From NCBI GenBank assembly GCA_004352715.1, contig SCFE01000104.1, positions 149,351 through 213,350 of the forward strand: DNA of 64,000 nt, read 5' to 3'. Shown here one piece after another: positions 1 through 12,156 of this stretch. The notes under the pieces were generated by a model. That model did no database searches. It saw only the letters and a list, made by a program, of their open reading frames with translations, and was not told where the DNA came from. The first letter of the stretch is position 1. Every line of letters starts with the position of its first letter. A program made the translations under genes and the position numbers. The stretch comes from Hofstenia miamia. Taxonomy: Eukaryota; Xenacoelomorpha; Acoela.

Positions 1-907
1 AATTGCTCTATTTTCTTAGAGAATTTAAATAGTTAATTGAAGGAAGAATGCGGACTTTGTATGAATGATTAAAATTGTGCTTTTATTTTCCCAATTAATA
101 CTTCGGAAGATGAATTTGAGATTTTGTATGCTTTTCTCCCTTCCTATAAAAACATTTAGAATAACTCAATTCTTAGATCAGCTTCTTGACAACCTTGCTG
201 TTTTGTATGAATAGGATCCATATATGTGAGCAAATATCTATGATCATCCTCATAACGTCACGCTACTTATGTTCTTAAGCAAACTGTGTCAATTAACCAT
301 CAATCATGAAAATGCGAATTTTTCTTAATTTGATATTTGCGTTTGTTTTGATATTGATTGTCTTTCTTTCATAGTTAAGTTTTTATACAGTTAATTTTAT
401 ATGATTAATTTAGTAAAATAATTTATAGATTTATTTTTAAACATTTGAAGGAAGATATGTAAGGAATGTTCATATAATTCATTTGAAGCTGAATTTTTGT
501 TTGCTCCAGAATTAACAAATTTAAACAATTCAATTATAGAGCAGAAAGGGTATTGGATCGGATCTCAGATAGGACAGGATCTACAATTTCAGAAAATTTC
601 GTATCTGTTTCGGATTCAAAATTTTTTTAAAAATTGAGTATATAGTACATTTTAATACAAGTAGTATTCCTTAGTAGATGCAAACCATTAAAAAATTTAT
701 TGATCCTAATGAAAGTATAAAAATTTTCATGTAAGGTGCACTACATGCAACTTGCAATGCCAAGATCAACTTAGTTTTCTGAAGATTTGTGATTATTGTA
801 ATCCCTATTACAAAAATTTTTATAGAGCCATACCTTTGGCATAGCAATAATAGGGTATTAATTTATTTAATGTTGTTTTTATATCATTTAACATATGTAA
901 TCTAAAC
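1..907. other. AT-rich spacer
   Basis: No supported coding region. The stretch around 545-625 is rich in GGATC words resembling those at 4260-4370 and 46620-46735, so it may hold a fragment of the same dispersed repeat. Confidence 0.5.
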
Positions 908-1066
908 TAGTGCCCAATGAAAATTAAAATTCAAAATTTATATTTAAATCCAAAATTTAGTTTGAAAAATGAATTTTTTATCACTGACTTTAATACACTA
1001 CAACAATTATTTAGTGTCTTGCAATATCAATTTTGTGTTTGTTCTTTAATTTGCCATTGTTTTTAT

Positions 1067-1744
1067 CAGAGCTGGAATTGGGCCGATTTTTTAGGTCCAA
1101 GCCCGGCCCAGCTCAATTCAGCTTAGGCCCAAGCCCAGCCTGGCCCAATTCGAAATACCACGTTTTCGGCCAAAGCCTGGCCCGGCATAAATTATTTATC
1201 TTATCAACTGGAGTTTCACTAAAAAAATTGACAAGTTTTTAGACGAATTTCTTCTAAAATGTAAATTTCTTTTACTAGATCAATGTATGTAATGTTTTAG
1301 GGAAAAATACCTTCCTACATATCCAAGCAATATATCCCTTAAAATAAAAGGTAATAAATATAGATAATATCTTTGTATGAATCTTCTAACATACTCAGGT
1401 GGCCTGAATACCAGAAGATAAAAAATGTTGTGTTGAGAGTCATTATAATAATAATACTGTTTATTGAAATAATCATGTTTTACACATTACATCAACTTAC
1501 ATCAGCACAAAGCAAGAGGGAGTTTTAGATGTTAAAATTATTGTACCAGCCAACATTGCGATTAAACTTAAAGAGAATGCTTTTTGTAAATTGCAAAGTT
1601 TAAGTTTTCAAGGGAATTTTTTCCTGTGTTTCAAATACCAATTAAAACATGAGGGCCAAGCCCGGCCCAAATTTCTTTGTTGAAAATCTGGCCCAAGCCC
1701 GGACAGCCCGACCCAACTTTAGGCACAGCCCAATTCCAACTATG
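1067..1744. mobile_element. hAT-like non-autonomous element (MITE)
   Basis: The ends form imperfect terminal inverted repeats: left CAGAGCTGGAATTGGGCC, and the right end reversed begins CATAGTTGGAATTGGGCT. Both subterminal regions carry GC-rich words of the type AAGCCCGGCCCA in opposite orientation, very unlike the AT-rich surroundings. The flanking octamers GTTTTTAT (1059-1066) and GTTTATAC (1745-1752) are similar enough to be a decayed 8-bp target duplication, as hAT elements make. The homologous position in the paralogous repeat near 45230 lacks the insert. There is no transposase, so it would need one in trans. Confidence 0.7.
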
Positions 1745-1944
1745 GTTTATACTATTCTTGTTTTATCGCCTTAGCTGAATTTTGAACTAAGTTTTATATT
1801 GTTCGAAACAACTTCAATTCTCAATTCATAGTAACATTGCAAAATGGTGATTTTTGGATTTGGAAAGAATAAAATTAATAGGGCGGTAATACCATAAGAA
1901 ACTCGATTATTTAAACTCTATAAATATATTATGATTATAGGATT

Positions 1945-3552
1945 TTAGGATTTTTTCTTATGGGCGTAAATTTTTTTCAATATTTTTACAATTATATCAA
2001 ATATAATTTTTACAATAATAAAATTTTTAATCATTTAAAGAGAAACTGGTAATGTTGTATTCTATAAAAAGTTTTTGATTGTATAACATGTTTCTTTGTA
2101 CCTGCACATGTTCATGATAATAACACACATACCCACGGATGGCAAACTCAACAGAGCTGTCGCCTTTCCTGGTTTGAGAAAACGGCATGGCACGGTTTTT
2201 CTTGAGTTTTCTGATGTAAGTAAAACCTTGTTGGGTGTTGCCTGAAGTCATTGGGTTAGCAAAATCTTGGAGCAGCTATTCTTCAAAAATGTAGAAATCG
2301 GATCTTGACAACATCATGTTGCAAGAGAATATTATAAGAGAAACAGACAAGTTTTGCATAATATGACCCAGCGAGTTAGAAAANNNNNNNNNNNNNNNNN
2401 NNNNNNNNNNNNNNNNNNNNNNNNNNNNNNNNNNNNNNNNNNNNNNNNNNNNNNNNNNNNNNNNNNNNNNNNNNNNNNNNNNNNNNNNNNNNNNNNNNNN
2501 NNNNNNNNNNNNNNNNNNNNNNNNNNNNNNNNNNNNNNNNNNNNNNNNNNNNNNNNNNNNNNNNNNNNNNNNNNNNNNNNNNNNNNNNNNNNNNNNNNNN
2601 NNNNNNNNNNNNNNNNNNNTGACCATCCTCCTAAGACTTCAGCTGCTAGGGAGACAAATAGAATCCTTTCTTTTTCACATGAAATTGCATGAGTTTGATA
2701 TTTCCTCTCTTCTGCCTGGCTTATACTGTAACTTGCTTCTGAAGATGCATGACGTAAATTTGATGGTTGCAACGAAAAAGTTACAGTGACATCTAGGGCA
2801 GCAGGTTGGCCGCCAAGCCACGAAGGAAGGAAAATATCCCCAGGGTGTGATAGATATTTGATATTAAACACTTTTTTCACATGCTGGTGACAATCCTGCA
2901 GAACTACAAATAGAATATATGCGGTCACGTAAACGATCATGTCTACTAATCCTATCAACATTACCATTGCAAGAGACTGCGTGATCACCCCATATATCCT
3001 GAACACCAGAAGAACAGAATTGGCATTTGCGTTCAGTTGCAAATAACTGTAATCCTAGACTATTCTTATGGTCGAAGGTGAAGGCCAAGTTTCTTTATTG
3101 GTGCAACTGTTAAGCAAGAAACGGCATACGGCAATGAAAGGGACTGAAGTCGTGCTTTTCCACGAAGAGAAGAAGCATTAGAAATAAGGTTTTTGAACTT
3201 TTCATTATTAAATGATCGTTGAAGATTTCGTTGAGTTAGAGAAGAAGTTTGAAGTTCTTTGGGTATATCAATAAGGAATTTGTTCTCAGGGAGATTGAGT
3301 AGATCAACACCGGTGAGATCCTTCACTAACTTAGCTGAAGCAAATAATGGCCCAGTATAAGCTGATTTGTGAAGCTCTGAAATATGACGAATGCCCATGC
3401 CAGATAATGATGTTGGAAGCCCAGCTTGTTTCCAAGCAGATTCAGATAATACTGANCCAACTAGCAATTCAAAGGAATCACGTTGGGCAAAATCAAATAT
3501 ATGTAGAGCACTTTCAACTTCAGGAGAAGGACATGTTGTGCGAATAGAATAA
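1945..3552 (-). pseudogene. 5'-truncated retroelement: RT tail, zinc motif, PD-(D/E)XK-like nuclease (copy A)
   Basis: Reading on the minus strand from about 3549, the conceptual protein shows a post-RT region (WKQAGLPTSLSGMGIR), then after a frameshift near 3080 a Cys/His cluster (CQFC, GDHAVSC, RHDRLRD), then after another frameshift a region with PGD, LDVTVT and ERK plus LAAEVLGGW. This order is the C-terminal arrangement of a group of invertebrate RT-encoding elements that I know by motif but cannot name with certainty. The last region resembles a PD-(D/E)XK restriction-like endonuclease. The catalytic RT core is absent, so the copy is 5' truncated. It contains an N gap at 2384-2619 and one ambiguous base at 3456, and sits inside dispersed repeat copy 1. 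It is dead. Confidence 0.75.
2384..2619. other. Assembly gap (236 N)
   Basis: A run of N inside retroelement copy A. Minus-strand coding resumes beyond it, probably in a different frame. Confidence 0.95.
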
Positions 3553-3863
3553 ATTTTAGGATTTAGATTACTACAAATCTTACAAATGAGCAAAGAAATA
3601 CACTTGTTGGAGTTTCGGCAGAGCAGTTCTCAATTTCCACTCATAATCAAAGTCACTCCAATCAGAAACGAATTTTCTCCTTGTGGATACACAATTATAG
3701 ATAAAAAAGCAATCTATTTTTAACATAGATGGATATTGACCGAAAATTGAGGTGCCCACCCAGCAGTTGATTTTTAAACACATTGCTTTTGAGTTATATA
3801 GGATTCACTAAATTTAAATTGATTTGCATGCACCATTGGGTAAGTCGTCCCACTTTTCCAATA

Positions 3864-4094
3864 CTTGTCAACGAGCCGAGCTTCAAACGTGCCGCCCAGA
3901 TCTTGAGCACAGTATTAGATATACAGCGAGCCATAAATGAGCCTATTTTAGACAAAGCAAGTTTATAGTTCTGCTTGTTAATTTGATTATGGAGACTTCT
4001 TATTTTCTGCAGTCAGTATATGCCGAGCCAAACTTACACAAAATTTAAACGAGTCGAGCCGAGCCGAGCTTGGAAATGCCGCCTCATTGACAAG
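3864..4094. mobile_element. Small TIR element, about 231 bp
   Basis: The left end CTTGTCAACGAG and the reversed right end CTTGTCAATGAG match with one mismatch. The subterminal words GAGCCGAGC and their complement recur, the style of hAT-type non-autonomous elements. The paralogous repeat at 46440-46500 continues without this insert. I could not define a target duplication. Confidence 0.5.
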
Positions 4095-4430
4095 TCTGCC
4101 TTGGAACAAGCCCGACCCTGTCCTCCCCGGTATATCCCATATGTCCATTTCTGATCTCATGACAGTGTTGAAGCACCAAAAATTTTCTATTCACATTTGA
4201 AAAGAACATAAAATATATTGTAAGCCCATGTTTATTTATTGTTAGAATACTTCTTGAAATTCGGATTCGTTTTCGATTGAAAACTAATATTCTTTTAAAA
4301 ATTCGGATCGGATCCGGATCATGAAATTTTGGATCCGGGTTCTTGAAATGATGGATCCGATTCCATATCTGTTATAGACCTTCAAGATGAAGTAAGACTT
4401 CAAGAAAATCGTAATAATCAAAACTTTTAA

Positions 4431-6481
4431 ATATATACATTGAATAAAAATTATGCATTGCATTCAATGTATGTATATGAAAGCTGATCTTAGTTAAATT
4501 ATGACTAATGAAAGTTAACTGCATATACACAGATTTCAAAGTTTTGTTGATTTAAATGAGGGTAATATTGTTGAAATTAGTCCATGGTCTGAATGCAGCA
4601 AATTTATTCAGTAATTCGCAGTAGGTAATGATATTGATAATCTTGCCATTACAAAAACTAGGATAGAGGATTCAGATAATGTATTTATATTGTTATTAAT
4701 TCCAAATGGATATCTATTAAAATATAGACCTCCTCATTTTTAAGAAGGTGGCTTAGGCTTTCTTTATTAATGTTCTTTAAAAATGTTAAATTTAATTTAT
4801 GCATGAATTTATCAACATTTTTTGTATGTAGATGAAGTTTTCAATTGGTATTAAGTCTTTATTTTTAATCATTGTTTACAGAAATCACAAAGAATTAAAA
4901 CTGACGTTGAAAATTGCTTAATCTAATTTGAAGAATATTTACAAGATTTCTATTCAGAGACTATTATCATTATGGGTGATATTATTTTTCATATTGATAC
5001 TAATCAAGACAATAATTCAAAAAAGTTCATTATACTTATTAATTATTTTATTCTATCCCAGTGTTGCATCTGAACCTACACTTAAGTGAGAACACATGCT
5101 TGATTTACCACTGGACAACCCGAAAATTCGATACCTTTATATGTCTGAAGTAGTCAGAATTGATAACCTTTACAAAAAATGTGCAAAATGAAATATAAGT
5201 ATCAGAAAATAAAATAAGCTTGTTTTCTGCTTAAGTCATAAATATATACCATCATTGCTAGTGCATATGCAAATTTTTCACAATTAAAATTCCATTTTTC
5301 CCACTTTTGGATCTTGAAAACAACAAAAGTTATACTAGCCTTAGTATTGCAATTATTTGTTCAACCTATGCAACTTTTCTCTTAATTTAGCGGTTAATTG
5401 CACATTCTTGGGTTGCATCGAGATGCATTTTCTTTGACATGTGTATGTCAGATGCTCCACCAACTGAAGTATGAAATGTCGTCAAAATTTTTGTAAAGTT
5501 GTTTTTTCATTGAGATACCCTGCATTAATAGATGCCATAACCATTATATTACCAAATACATCAGTTGGCCAACGATTTGTGGCAGGCTTGGTTCTGGAAT
5601 TTCAATTCATTCGATTTACAAAACTGTTTTCTTCTTCAACATAAAAACCTTTAGCTTTACAACTCTAGAAAATTAGAAATTCTTTGACAACACAATTTTT
5701 TCCTATTTTTCTGCTCTATGCCAAATACTGCTGCTTTTTTCTTAATAAGAAGAGTAAGTCGGAAAGATTTGGAAAAGTTAAAACAATAAGAGATCTTATG
5801 TCCCGTGCCAAAGAAATTAAGGCAAGTTTTGAAACACATTCACAAAGTTGATCCATTCTCAAATTCGCTTCATTTTTTGCAAGATTATTATTAGAGATTT
5901 TTCACTAAATGTTGTATCCCTCTAGTAGCGAATGTTAAGACATCATTCATTCGTAATATAATTATTATTCAATAATGAAAATCGAAAATTATTCAATAGC
6001 TACATATATCCAAAATACCATAAGGAAACAGTTGTTGGTTAACCCTAAAGGTCTTAGCGTCCGTATTAAATGCCAAAACGTTTTTCTACATTTACAAATA
6101 ATTTTCTCAGAGCCCATTAGTAAATTTGAAAATCTTGGAGCGTGAGTAGGTCTATTGAGAAACATACTTTAAAACAATGTTGAAAGTTTCTCATTAAAGC
6201 GTATTGCTGTGCCTGAGATTATTGAAAACATTAACACGTTCATTTTGAAAACTTTTAATTTTTCAAAAAGATTTAAATTCTCTCCATCACTAATGGTCAT
6301 GTTTTTAAAAAGTTTTCATTCCATGGAAGCAACTAAGAACTTTGACTGTTTTTGATATGTGCAAAGATATTGTAAACGGATTCAGGCATGCCGCATAACA
6401 CAATTAATAACTAAACATGTTCCATTAGTTATATAGCTGTAAAATATGAACCTATCTACCTTCACTATTGTAGTTAACCAA

Positions 6482-6487
<6 letters not shown>
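4431..6487. other. Spacer without recognisable genes
   Basis: AT-rich sequence; open frames are short and show no family motifs. Confidence 0.5.

Positions 6488-6531
<44 letters not shown>
6488..6531. repeat. (TA)n microsatellite
   Basis: Uninterrupted TA dinucleotides. The window has several such tracts, and three of the N gaps begin or end in one. Confidence 0.95.
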
Positions 6532-6534
<3 letters not shown>

Positions 6535-6564
6535 GTAAATGTTTATATTACCAGTTTATGTCAC

Positions 6565-6820
6565 CTTTGCATAGCATCTCAATGCGAATGAAAGTTGAAT
6601 TTTCTGATGTGAATGATTTAATTGCTTCCATAAATATACAATATTTAGAGTTACCAACATTGATAAGTATTCTCCACTCGAAAGGAGTGAAACCGTGACT
6701 GACCAACTCGAAAGACGTTAACCTGATCACAACTGAACTGGAGTTTTTAAAGCATAGTCTCAATTTTTCAATAAAGTTTCTCCAGACACTTTTTTGATGA
6801 AAAACCGTTTCAGCACGCTT
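6565..6820 (-). CDS. Candidate internal exon, unknown protein
   Basis: On the minus strand a 256-bp open stretch begins after TTTCACAG (a good splice acceptor) and ends at GCAAAG followed by GTGACA (a plausible donor). It encodes about 85 residues of ordinary composition, with stretches such as WRNFIEKLRLCFKN and GFTPFEWRILINVG, unlike the low-complexity surroundings. No family is recognised. It could instead belong to an unidentified transposon. Neighbouring exons were not found. It is a weak call, kept because splice signals and open frame coincide. Confidence 0.3.
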
Positions 6821-7671
6821 CTGTGAAATTATTTTTAAATATATATATATAATGCAAATGTATTTTGTGGTATACAGCTGTGCAGTTCTGTAAACCATGC
6901 TACTATATTTGAAAATATTGCACTATTATATTTGAAGTACAACCACTTGCATTTCTACCTCCCAGCTGCACTAAATAAACTGCATAAAGTAAAACTAATT
7001 AATGGTAGTTACAACGATTGATACACTTTGTCAAAGTTACTTCTTAATTTTTCATTAATTTTAATTTTATAGTTTAAGGAAATTATCACATAAATTGCTT
7101 CACACATTAACTATAATTTTGGCCTGTGTAAGTTATTTATGTCAAACATTTTATTATTGCAAACCATGAAATTGAACATTGTGCCAAGCATTTATGTGAT
7201 CAAATGCAAATTTAATTGTTAACTAAGGTAGCACAAACGCAGTTGTAATGGTTGTCGTCTATAATTTAGTGTATTTCTGTAAGTTACCATTTTTAACTTA
7301 TAACCATTTCATTCATTTGCATAATTTTAAGCTTTCCTATATTTGATGTGAGCAAGGGAAATTTTGAAAATTCTTTCTAAAGGAAATAATCATTTTTAAT
7401 TTGAAACTGAAAATATGCTAGGATATTAAAATGTGGAAACTCACATGCATGATGATTTATTTTGCCATAAACATCTTAAATGATAATAGCATTTACAATT
7501 ATAAGTTGTGTGAAACGTTAAGTAAATACACTATTAATCAATTGTACAAATTTTTCACTTTTTACTTTTGAAATAGTTTGGAAAAAAACGTGTCAAAAAT
7601 CTAATAAAGTTTTAGAAATATGTATATTGGAGTTACAAAAGACCAATGAAGAAACAAACAATCCATTAGGA

Positions 7672-7729
7672 CTCAGTTACACATGGCGGGTATTTGAGAG
7701 GGTTTTGAAACCCACTAGATGTAACTGAG
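7672..7729. repeat. Imperfect hairpin
   Basis: The 19-base arms 7672-7690 (CTCAGTTACACATGGCGGG) and 7711-7729 (reversed: CTCAGTTACATCTAGTGGG) match at 15 positions around a 20-base loop. The motif CTCAG...TTAC recurs reversed near 7807-7825, so this may be one end of a short foldback or MITE. Confidence 0.45.
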
Positions 7730-7914
7730 CAGCGGTGTTTGGGAGTGTTTTATTTCAGTTTCAGTGACATTAAATTTATGAGTGGATTTTATTTCAGACG
7801 CCAAACGTAACTATAACACTGAGCAGGTATAGCAATTAATGTGCATAAACATCAAAGGAAAAAATTTGCATAGTCAAGATTATTAATAAAATCGCAAGTG
7901 CATGACATAGAATT

Positions 7915-7917
<3 letters not shown>

Positions 7918-7948
<31 letters not shown>

Positions 7949-7957
7949 NNNNNNNNN
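7918..7957. repeat. (TA)n microsatellite ending in a 9-N gap
   Basis: TA repeat at 7918-7948 followed by nine N (7949-7957). The gap probably reflects unresolved repeat length. Confidence 0.9.
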
Positions 7958-8339
7958 TCATTGTAATGATTTTGGAAGAGGAAAAGTTATTACATGAAAT
8001 TGAGAACATAATGAAGAGGCAACCAATTATTTTATCTGAACAGGAAGCCTTCATAAGAATATTGATTTTACTTGCTGCATTTTGCTCCTTCCTAGAAATA
8101 TTGTTGAATTGTGCTGGTTTTGCTGTCTGCAGAGCAGTTTTTACATCGCATTGTTATTTAAAAATACATTTTAAATACAATTTATGAAGAAAGCATCAAG
8201 ATACTTTGTCACTAATTACATTGTAGACAACTTACAAAGCTATAATATACTTTTGGAATTATTTTCAACTGATGAACAATTTTTAGAATGCTAAGAGCGC
8301 GTGAGGTTTAGCCAATACATTGACACAGAGCCAGGAAGG

Positions 8340-8340
<1 letters not shown>
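7958..8340. other. Spacer; open frame without recognised homology
   Basis: A plus-strand open frame runs to 8187 and contains an acidic helix-like stretch (EEEKLLHEIENIMK) and a hydrophobic stretch, but no splice or family evidence supports it as a gene. Confidence 0.3.
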
Positions 8341-8376
<36 letters not shown>

Positions 8377-9530
8377 ATGGAAGTGGAGCAGATTTTTGTT
8401 GACGAATGCATGCAATATCTCCTTCCTTTGGTTTACCTTTCTTATCAGTTTTATATATGGGACGCTTTGAAGAAAGTTACGAAATGTCAGCTTGTCATCT
8501 ATTACTACATCNNNNNNNNNNNNNNNNNNNNNNNNNNNNNNNNNNNNNNNNNNNNNNNNNNNNNNNNNNNNNNNNNNNNNNNNNNNNNNNNNNNNNNNNN
8601 NNNNNNNNNNNNNNNNNNNNNNNNNNNNNNNNNNNNNNNNNNNNNNNNNNNNNNNNNNNNNNNNNNNNNNNNNNNNNNNNNNNNNNNNNNNNNNNNNNNN
8701 NNNNNNNNNNNNNNNNNNNNNNNNNNNNNNNNNNNNNNNNNNNNNNNNNNNNNNNNNNNNNNNNNNNNNNNNNNNNNNNNNNNNNNNNNNNNNNNNNNNN
8801 NNNNNNNNNNNNNNNNNNNNNNNNNNNNNNNNNNNNNNNNNNNNNNNNNNNNNNNNNNNNNNNNNNNNNNNNNNNNNNNNNNNNNNNNNNNNNNNNNNNN
8901 NNNNNNNNNNNNNNNNNNNNNNNNNNNNNNNNNNNNNNNNNNNNNNNNNNNNNNNNNNNNNNNNNNNNNNNNNNNNNNNNNNNNNNNNNNNNNNNNNNNN
9001 NNNNNNNNNNNNNNNNNNNNNNNNNNNNNNNNNNNNNNNNNNNNNNNNNNNNNNNNNNNNNNNNNNNNNNNNNNNNNNNNNNNNNNNNNNNNNNNNNNNN
9101 NNNNNNNNNNNNNNNNNNNNNNNNNNNNNNNNNNNNNNNNNNNNNNNNNNNNNNNNNNNNNNNNNNNNNNNNNNNNNNNNNNNNNNNNNNNNNNNNNNNN
9201 NNNNNNNNNNNNNNNNNNNNNNNNNNNNNNNNNNNNNNNNNNNNNNNNNNNNNNNNNNNNNNNNNNNNNNNNNNNNNNNNNNNNNNNNNNNNNNNNNNNN
9301 NNNNNNNNNNNNNNNNNNNNNNNNNNNNNNNNNNNNNNNNNNNNNNNNNNNNNNNNNNNNNNNNNNNNNNNNNNNNNNNNNNNNNNNNNNNNNNNNNNNN
9401 NNNNNNNNNNNNNNNNNNNNNNNNNNNNNNNNNNNNNNNNNNNNNNNNNNNNNNNNNNNNNNNNNNNNNNNNNNNNNNNNNNNNNNNNNNNNNNNNNNNN
9501 NNNNNNNNNNNATATATATATATATATATA
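8341..9530. other. TA repeat, spacer and 1000-N gap
   Basis: (TA)n at 8341-8371, about 140 bp of unique sequence, a 1000-N gap at 8512-9511 (a round placeholder length), and another TA tract at 9512-9530. Confidence 0.9.
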
Positions 9531-9714
9531 CCACTTGTTCGCACTATATATTTTCTAAATCCGTCCTTAAATCATTGGTATGTACACATTGGCCTTACAA
9601 CTTTACTTTACATGTACGCACCATGATTGCCATTTTGCTGGGATGATAATTTTATTTATTTTCAATTGGATGTTTAGAAATATTTGTTTATATTTTGGTG
9701 GTAGTATATATTAG

Positions 9715-11125
9715 ATAGCGCCTCTAATCCTGCAATGATATCCAGCTTTACTTGAGCAGTGAATAACGTTGTAGTGGACGATGAATGTGCAATCACGGAT
9801 AGTGATTTGAGGGTGCACAAACGACGCGATGAGATGGAGCCTTTCTGTAGATGACCAATATTTACTCTCAATAGCGTTTAGCAGATTGGAGTCCATTGAG
9901 TAAATTATTAGATGTGATTCAGATTCGACCCCTTTGCAATAACGTTCCACTTGGTAATATGCCACAATCACCATATGCATTGTCGGGATAGTTGATGCTC
10001 CGAGCTGCCTAAAAATCTCTCTAAAGTCCGATCCACCCCACCTCCTCCAAAATCAAAACAGGATTTCGTGAAAATTTGTGGATAAAACCTCGCGCAATGT
10101 TACGATCAAATGCACAAAACAGCAGAATAAAATCTTCCCAACAACGTGTTTTACAAGCACGCTTGAATGAAATGATCAACCGATGATTAATTCCAAATGA
10201 ATGTGAAATGTATGTTTCCGCATGTCATTCAAAAGTTCCTTCAGATCGTTCTCTACTTCAACACTGGGAGAGAATGCGTCTGTAAAACATGTGTAGAAGC
10301 GATGGCAGAAACATGCATAATCGGCATCATTTTCCAATGCAAGCAATGCGTTTGATCCAGAATCAGTTGTAATAGGCGTATCATGTGGACTTCGATAATT
10401 GGCCATAATATCGTGTATATCCTATCTGATATTTTCACCCGAAAGTGAAACACCCGCAAACACTCGACAGGCAAGTCTAAATCGTGAAAGTTCAAAGGCA
10501 TCAGCGGTTTTAGGGTAGACAACAGAAACATCTAGATAGCTACGTTTGTTTTCATTTTCTGTCCATAAATCCATTGTCAGTGATAATTTTCTGGATGTAA
10601 AAGCACATGATTTTACCTTCCATCCCTAACAGCACAAACAACAGTGCTTCTGCCAATAAAGGTATCTGGTATCCATAAACTTGATACCGGGTTTCTTTTA
10701 AACAACTTGTGCTCCAAACTGTGCAAGTTCCTGTAACGCGTCTTGTGCAACAGAGAGAAACGAGTTCATTTATTAACATGATCCACAAAAATTTTCTTGA
10801 GTTTCGCCTTCTCAGAGCCGGATTGTGTGCCACCGAAACCTTAAGGAGTAGACCAAAAGCTTGACCTATTGGTCGTTTTCGGTTGATTTGTACACTTGGC
10901 AAGATGGGTTAATAGATTTGATGTTCTGGTATGTCTACCATCATTATTTCATACTTTCAGTCAGAAAAAGCAGTGTTTGCAAGGAGCAAATTGCGTGAGA
11001 CTATCTCTCCCATTTGTTGACACCTAAATGAGTTCCAAACTTCGTCTTTAATGGTGGCTGATGACAACGTAAGCCTCCCCGATTTCAAATGATTAAAGTC
11101 GACTCGTCCATTTCAATACGTTTTA
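9715..11125 (-). pseudogene. Decayed hAT transposase
   Basis: Several minus-strand frames together give a hAT-family transposase. In order: a possible degenerate BED-finger region near 11100 (KDEVWNSF), a stretch near 10550 with LTMDLWTENENKRSYLDV holding the first catalytic Asp, then SGENI and ITTDSGSN (second conserved Asp), then YACFCHRF, equivalent to the conserved Cys/His segment, and near 9830-9900 the C-terminal YWSSTERLHLIASFVHPQ, which corresponds to the conserved LHxxAxFxxP dimerisation/catalytic block. An intact hAT transposase is about 550-700 residues; this copy is broken by multiple frameshifts and stops, so it cannot make transposase. No terminal repeats were identified. Confidence 0.8.
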
Positions 11126-11187
11126 TCGCAATCGATGCGCTTAAAATCAAATGAAACTACTAATTATTGACGGGGTATTTGTACGTA

Positions 11188-11854
11188 CCCTAGTAAATAC
11201 GTTTGGAAAATTTGGCTAATAATTGTCAAATATATATATATAGGAATAATTTATGCAAAATTTCGATTCGCACTTAGTACTCATTGAAATCAAAGAACAT
11301 CCCGTTTATCTTTGTATATTTTTATGTTTTTATCAGAAATAATCTTTAAATTTAGCATAATCATAAATGTTTAAATTATAATGCATAGTCAACAAGCAAA
11401 ATTGTTATTATTGTCAATGTTTTGGTAATGTAAGATTGTGATAATGCCTGACATATCAATGCTTTCTTGTTATATGGAGGTATTTGAAACCTTTACTTAG
11501 TGCTCAGTAAGTACTGGTTCTATGTGCTAGCTGTATATGCTATATTGTATGCAATGAAAACAGTCTGATTAAGTGCTATTTTAAATGATTAAGTTTATTG
11601 GAAATTAAATGGCATGTATAACTTTCTTTGGGTATGTGTTTGATGAAATATTTTGAAAAAATCGCTTAGCAAAAAATTTGAAAAGTTTGGCTAATATTTG
11701 CCAAATCTTTGGAAAGTTTGCCAAATATTTGGTAAATTTGCAAATTATTGGGAAAATTTGCCAAATATTTGGAACGGATTTGCAAACGAAATCCAAAAAT
11801 TTGGCACTAATTTGGAATTTTTTTGCCAAATTTTCCAAACTTTTTTTACTAGGA
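11188..11854. mobile_element. TA-flanked MITE with TTTGGCAAA subterminal repeats
   Basis: The left end CCCTAGTAAATACGTTTGG and the reversed right end TCCTAGTAAAAAAAGTTTGG form a roughly 30-bp imperfect inverted repeat, and both continue AAAATTTGGC. TA dinucleotides flank both ends (11186-11187 and 11855-11856). The right half (11670-11850) is packed with alternating TTTGCCAAAT and ATTTGGCAAA words. No transposase is present. Tc1/mariner or PIF-like mobilisation would fit the TA flanks. Confidence 0.65.
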
Positions 11855-12085
11855 TAGTTTCTAGAAGGTTTTGCCTGTAAATTGGATTAATAAATCATCT
11901 GAGATGTCGGATTTCAAGAGTAAGGAATACTTGGTCATTTTGTCAGTAAATCATTAGACTTTCAAATAATGTGACTAACTAGTGTTCTATCAATTTGATT
12001 TCTTTTATCCCTACTGCGCTACATATTTAATGATCCAAATTCAATTTTTTTTGTTATTTTTTATATTTGCACATAAAAAATGAGC

Positions 12086-12096
12086 ATTATTATTAA

Positions 12097-12156
<60 letters not shown>
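12086..12156. repeat. (ATT)n microsatellite
   Basis: About 23 ATT units directly abut the 5' end of the following retrotransposon. Translation of the repeat alone produces poly-Ile or poly-Asn frames, which are not genes. Confidence 0.95.

Larger units (their letters stand above)
908..4430. repeat. Dispersed repeat, copy 1, with nested insertions
   Basis: Stretches at about 908-1066, 1753-1945, 3552-3863 and 4095-4400 match in the same order and orientation the stretch 45068-45581 plus 46185-46740. The interruptions in this copy are three separate insertions: a hAT-like MITE, a truncated retroelement and a small TIR element. The other copy lacks all three but carries a Tc1-like insertion instead. 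The repeat has no recognisable coding capacity; its distal part is rich in GGATCC-like words. The match was read by eye, so the ends are approximate. Confidence 0.7.

Noticed and set aside
8320-9646. Long open frames on both strands across 8512-9511 and likewise across every other N run
   Set aside because: They consist almost entirely of unknown residues; the real sequence at the edges is TA microsatellite or spacer.
11605-11880. Open frames with repeated NIW/IWQIF units on both strands
   Set aside because: Explained by the TTTGGCAAA subterminal repeats of the MITE at 11188-11854.
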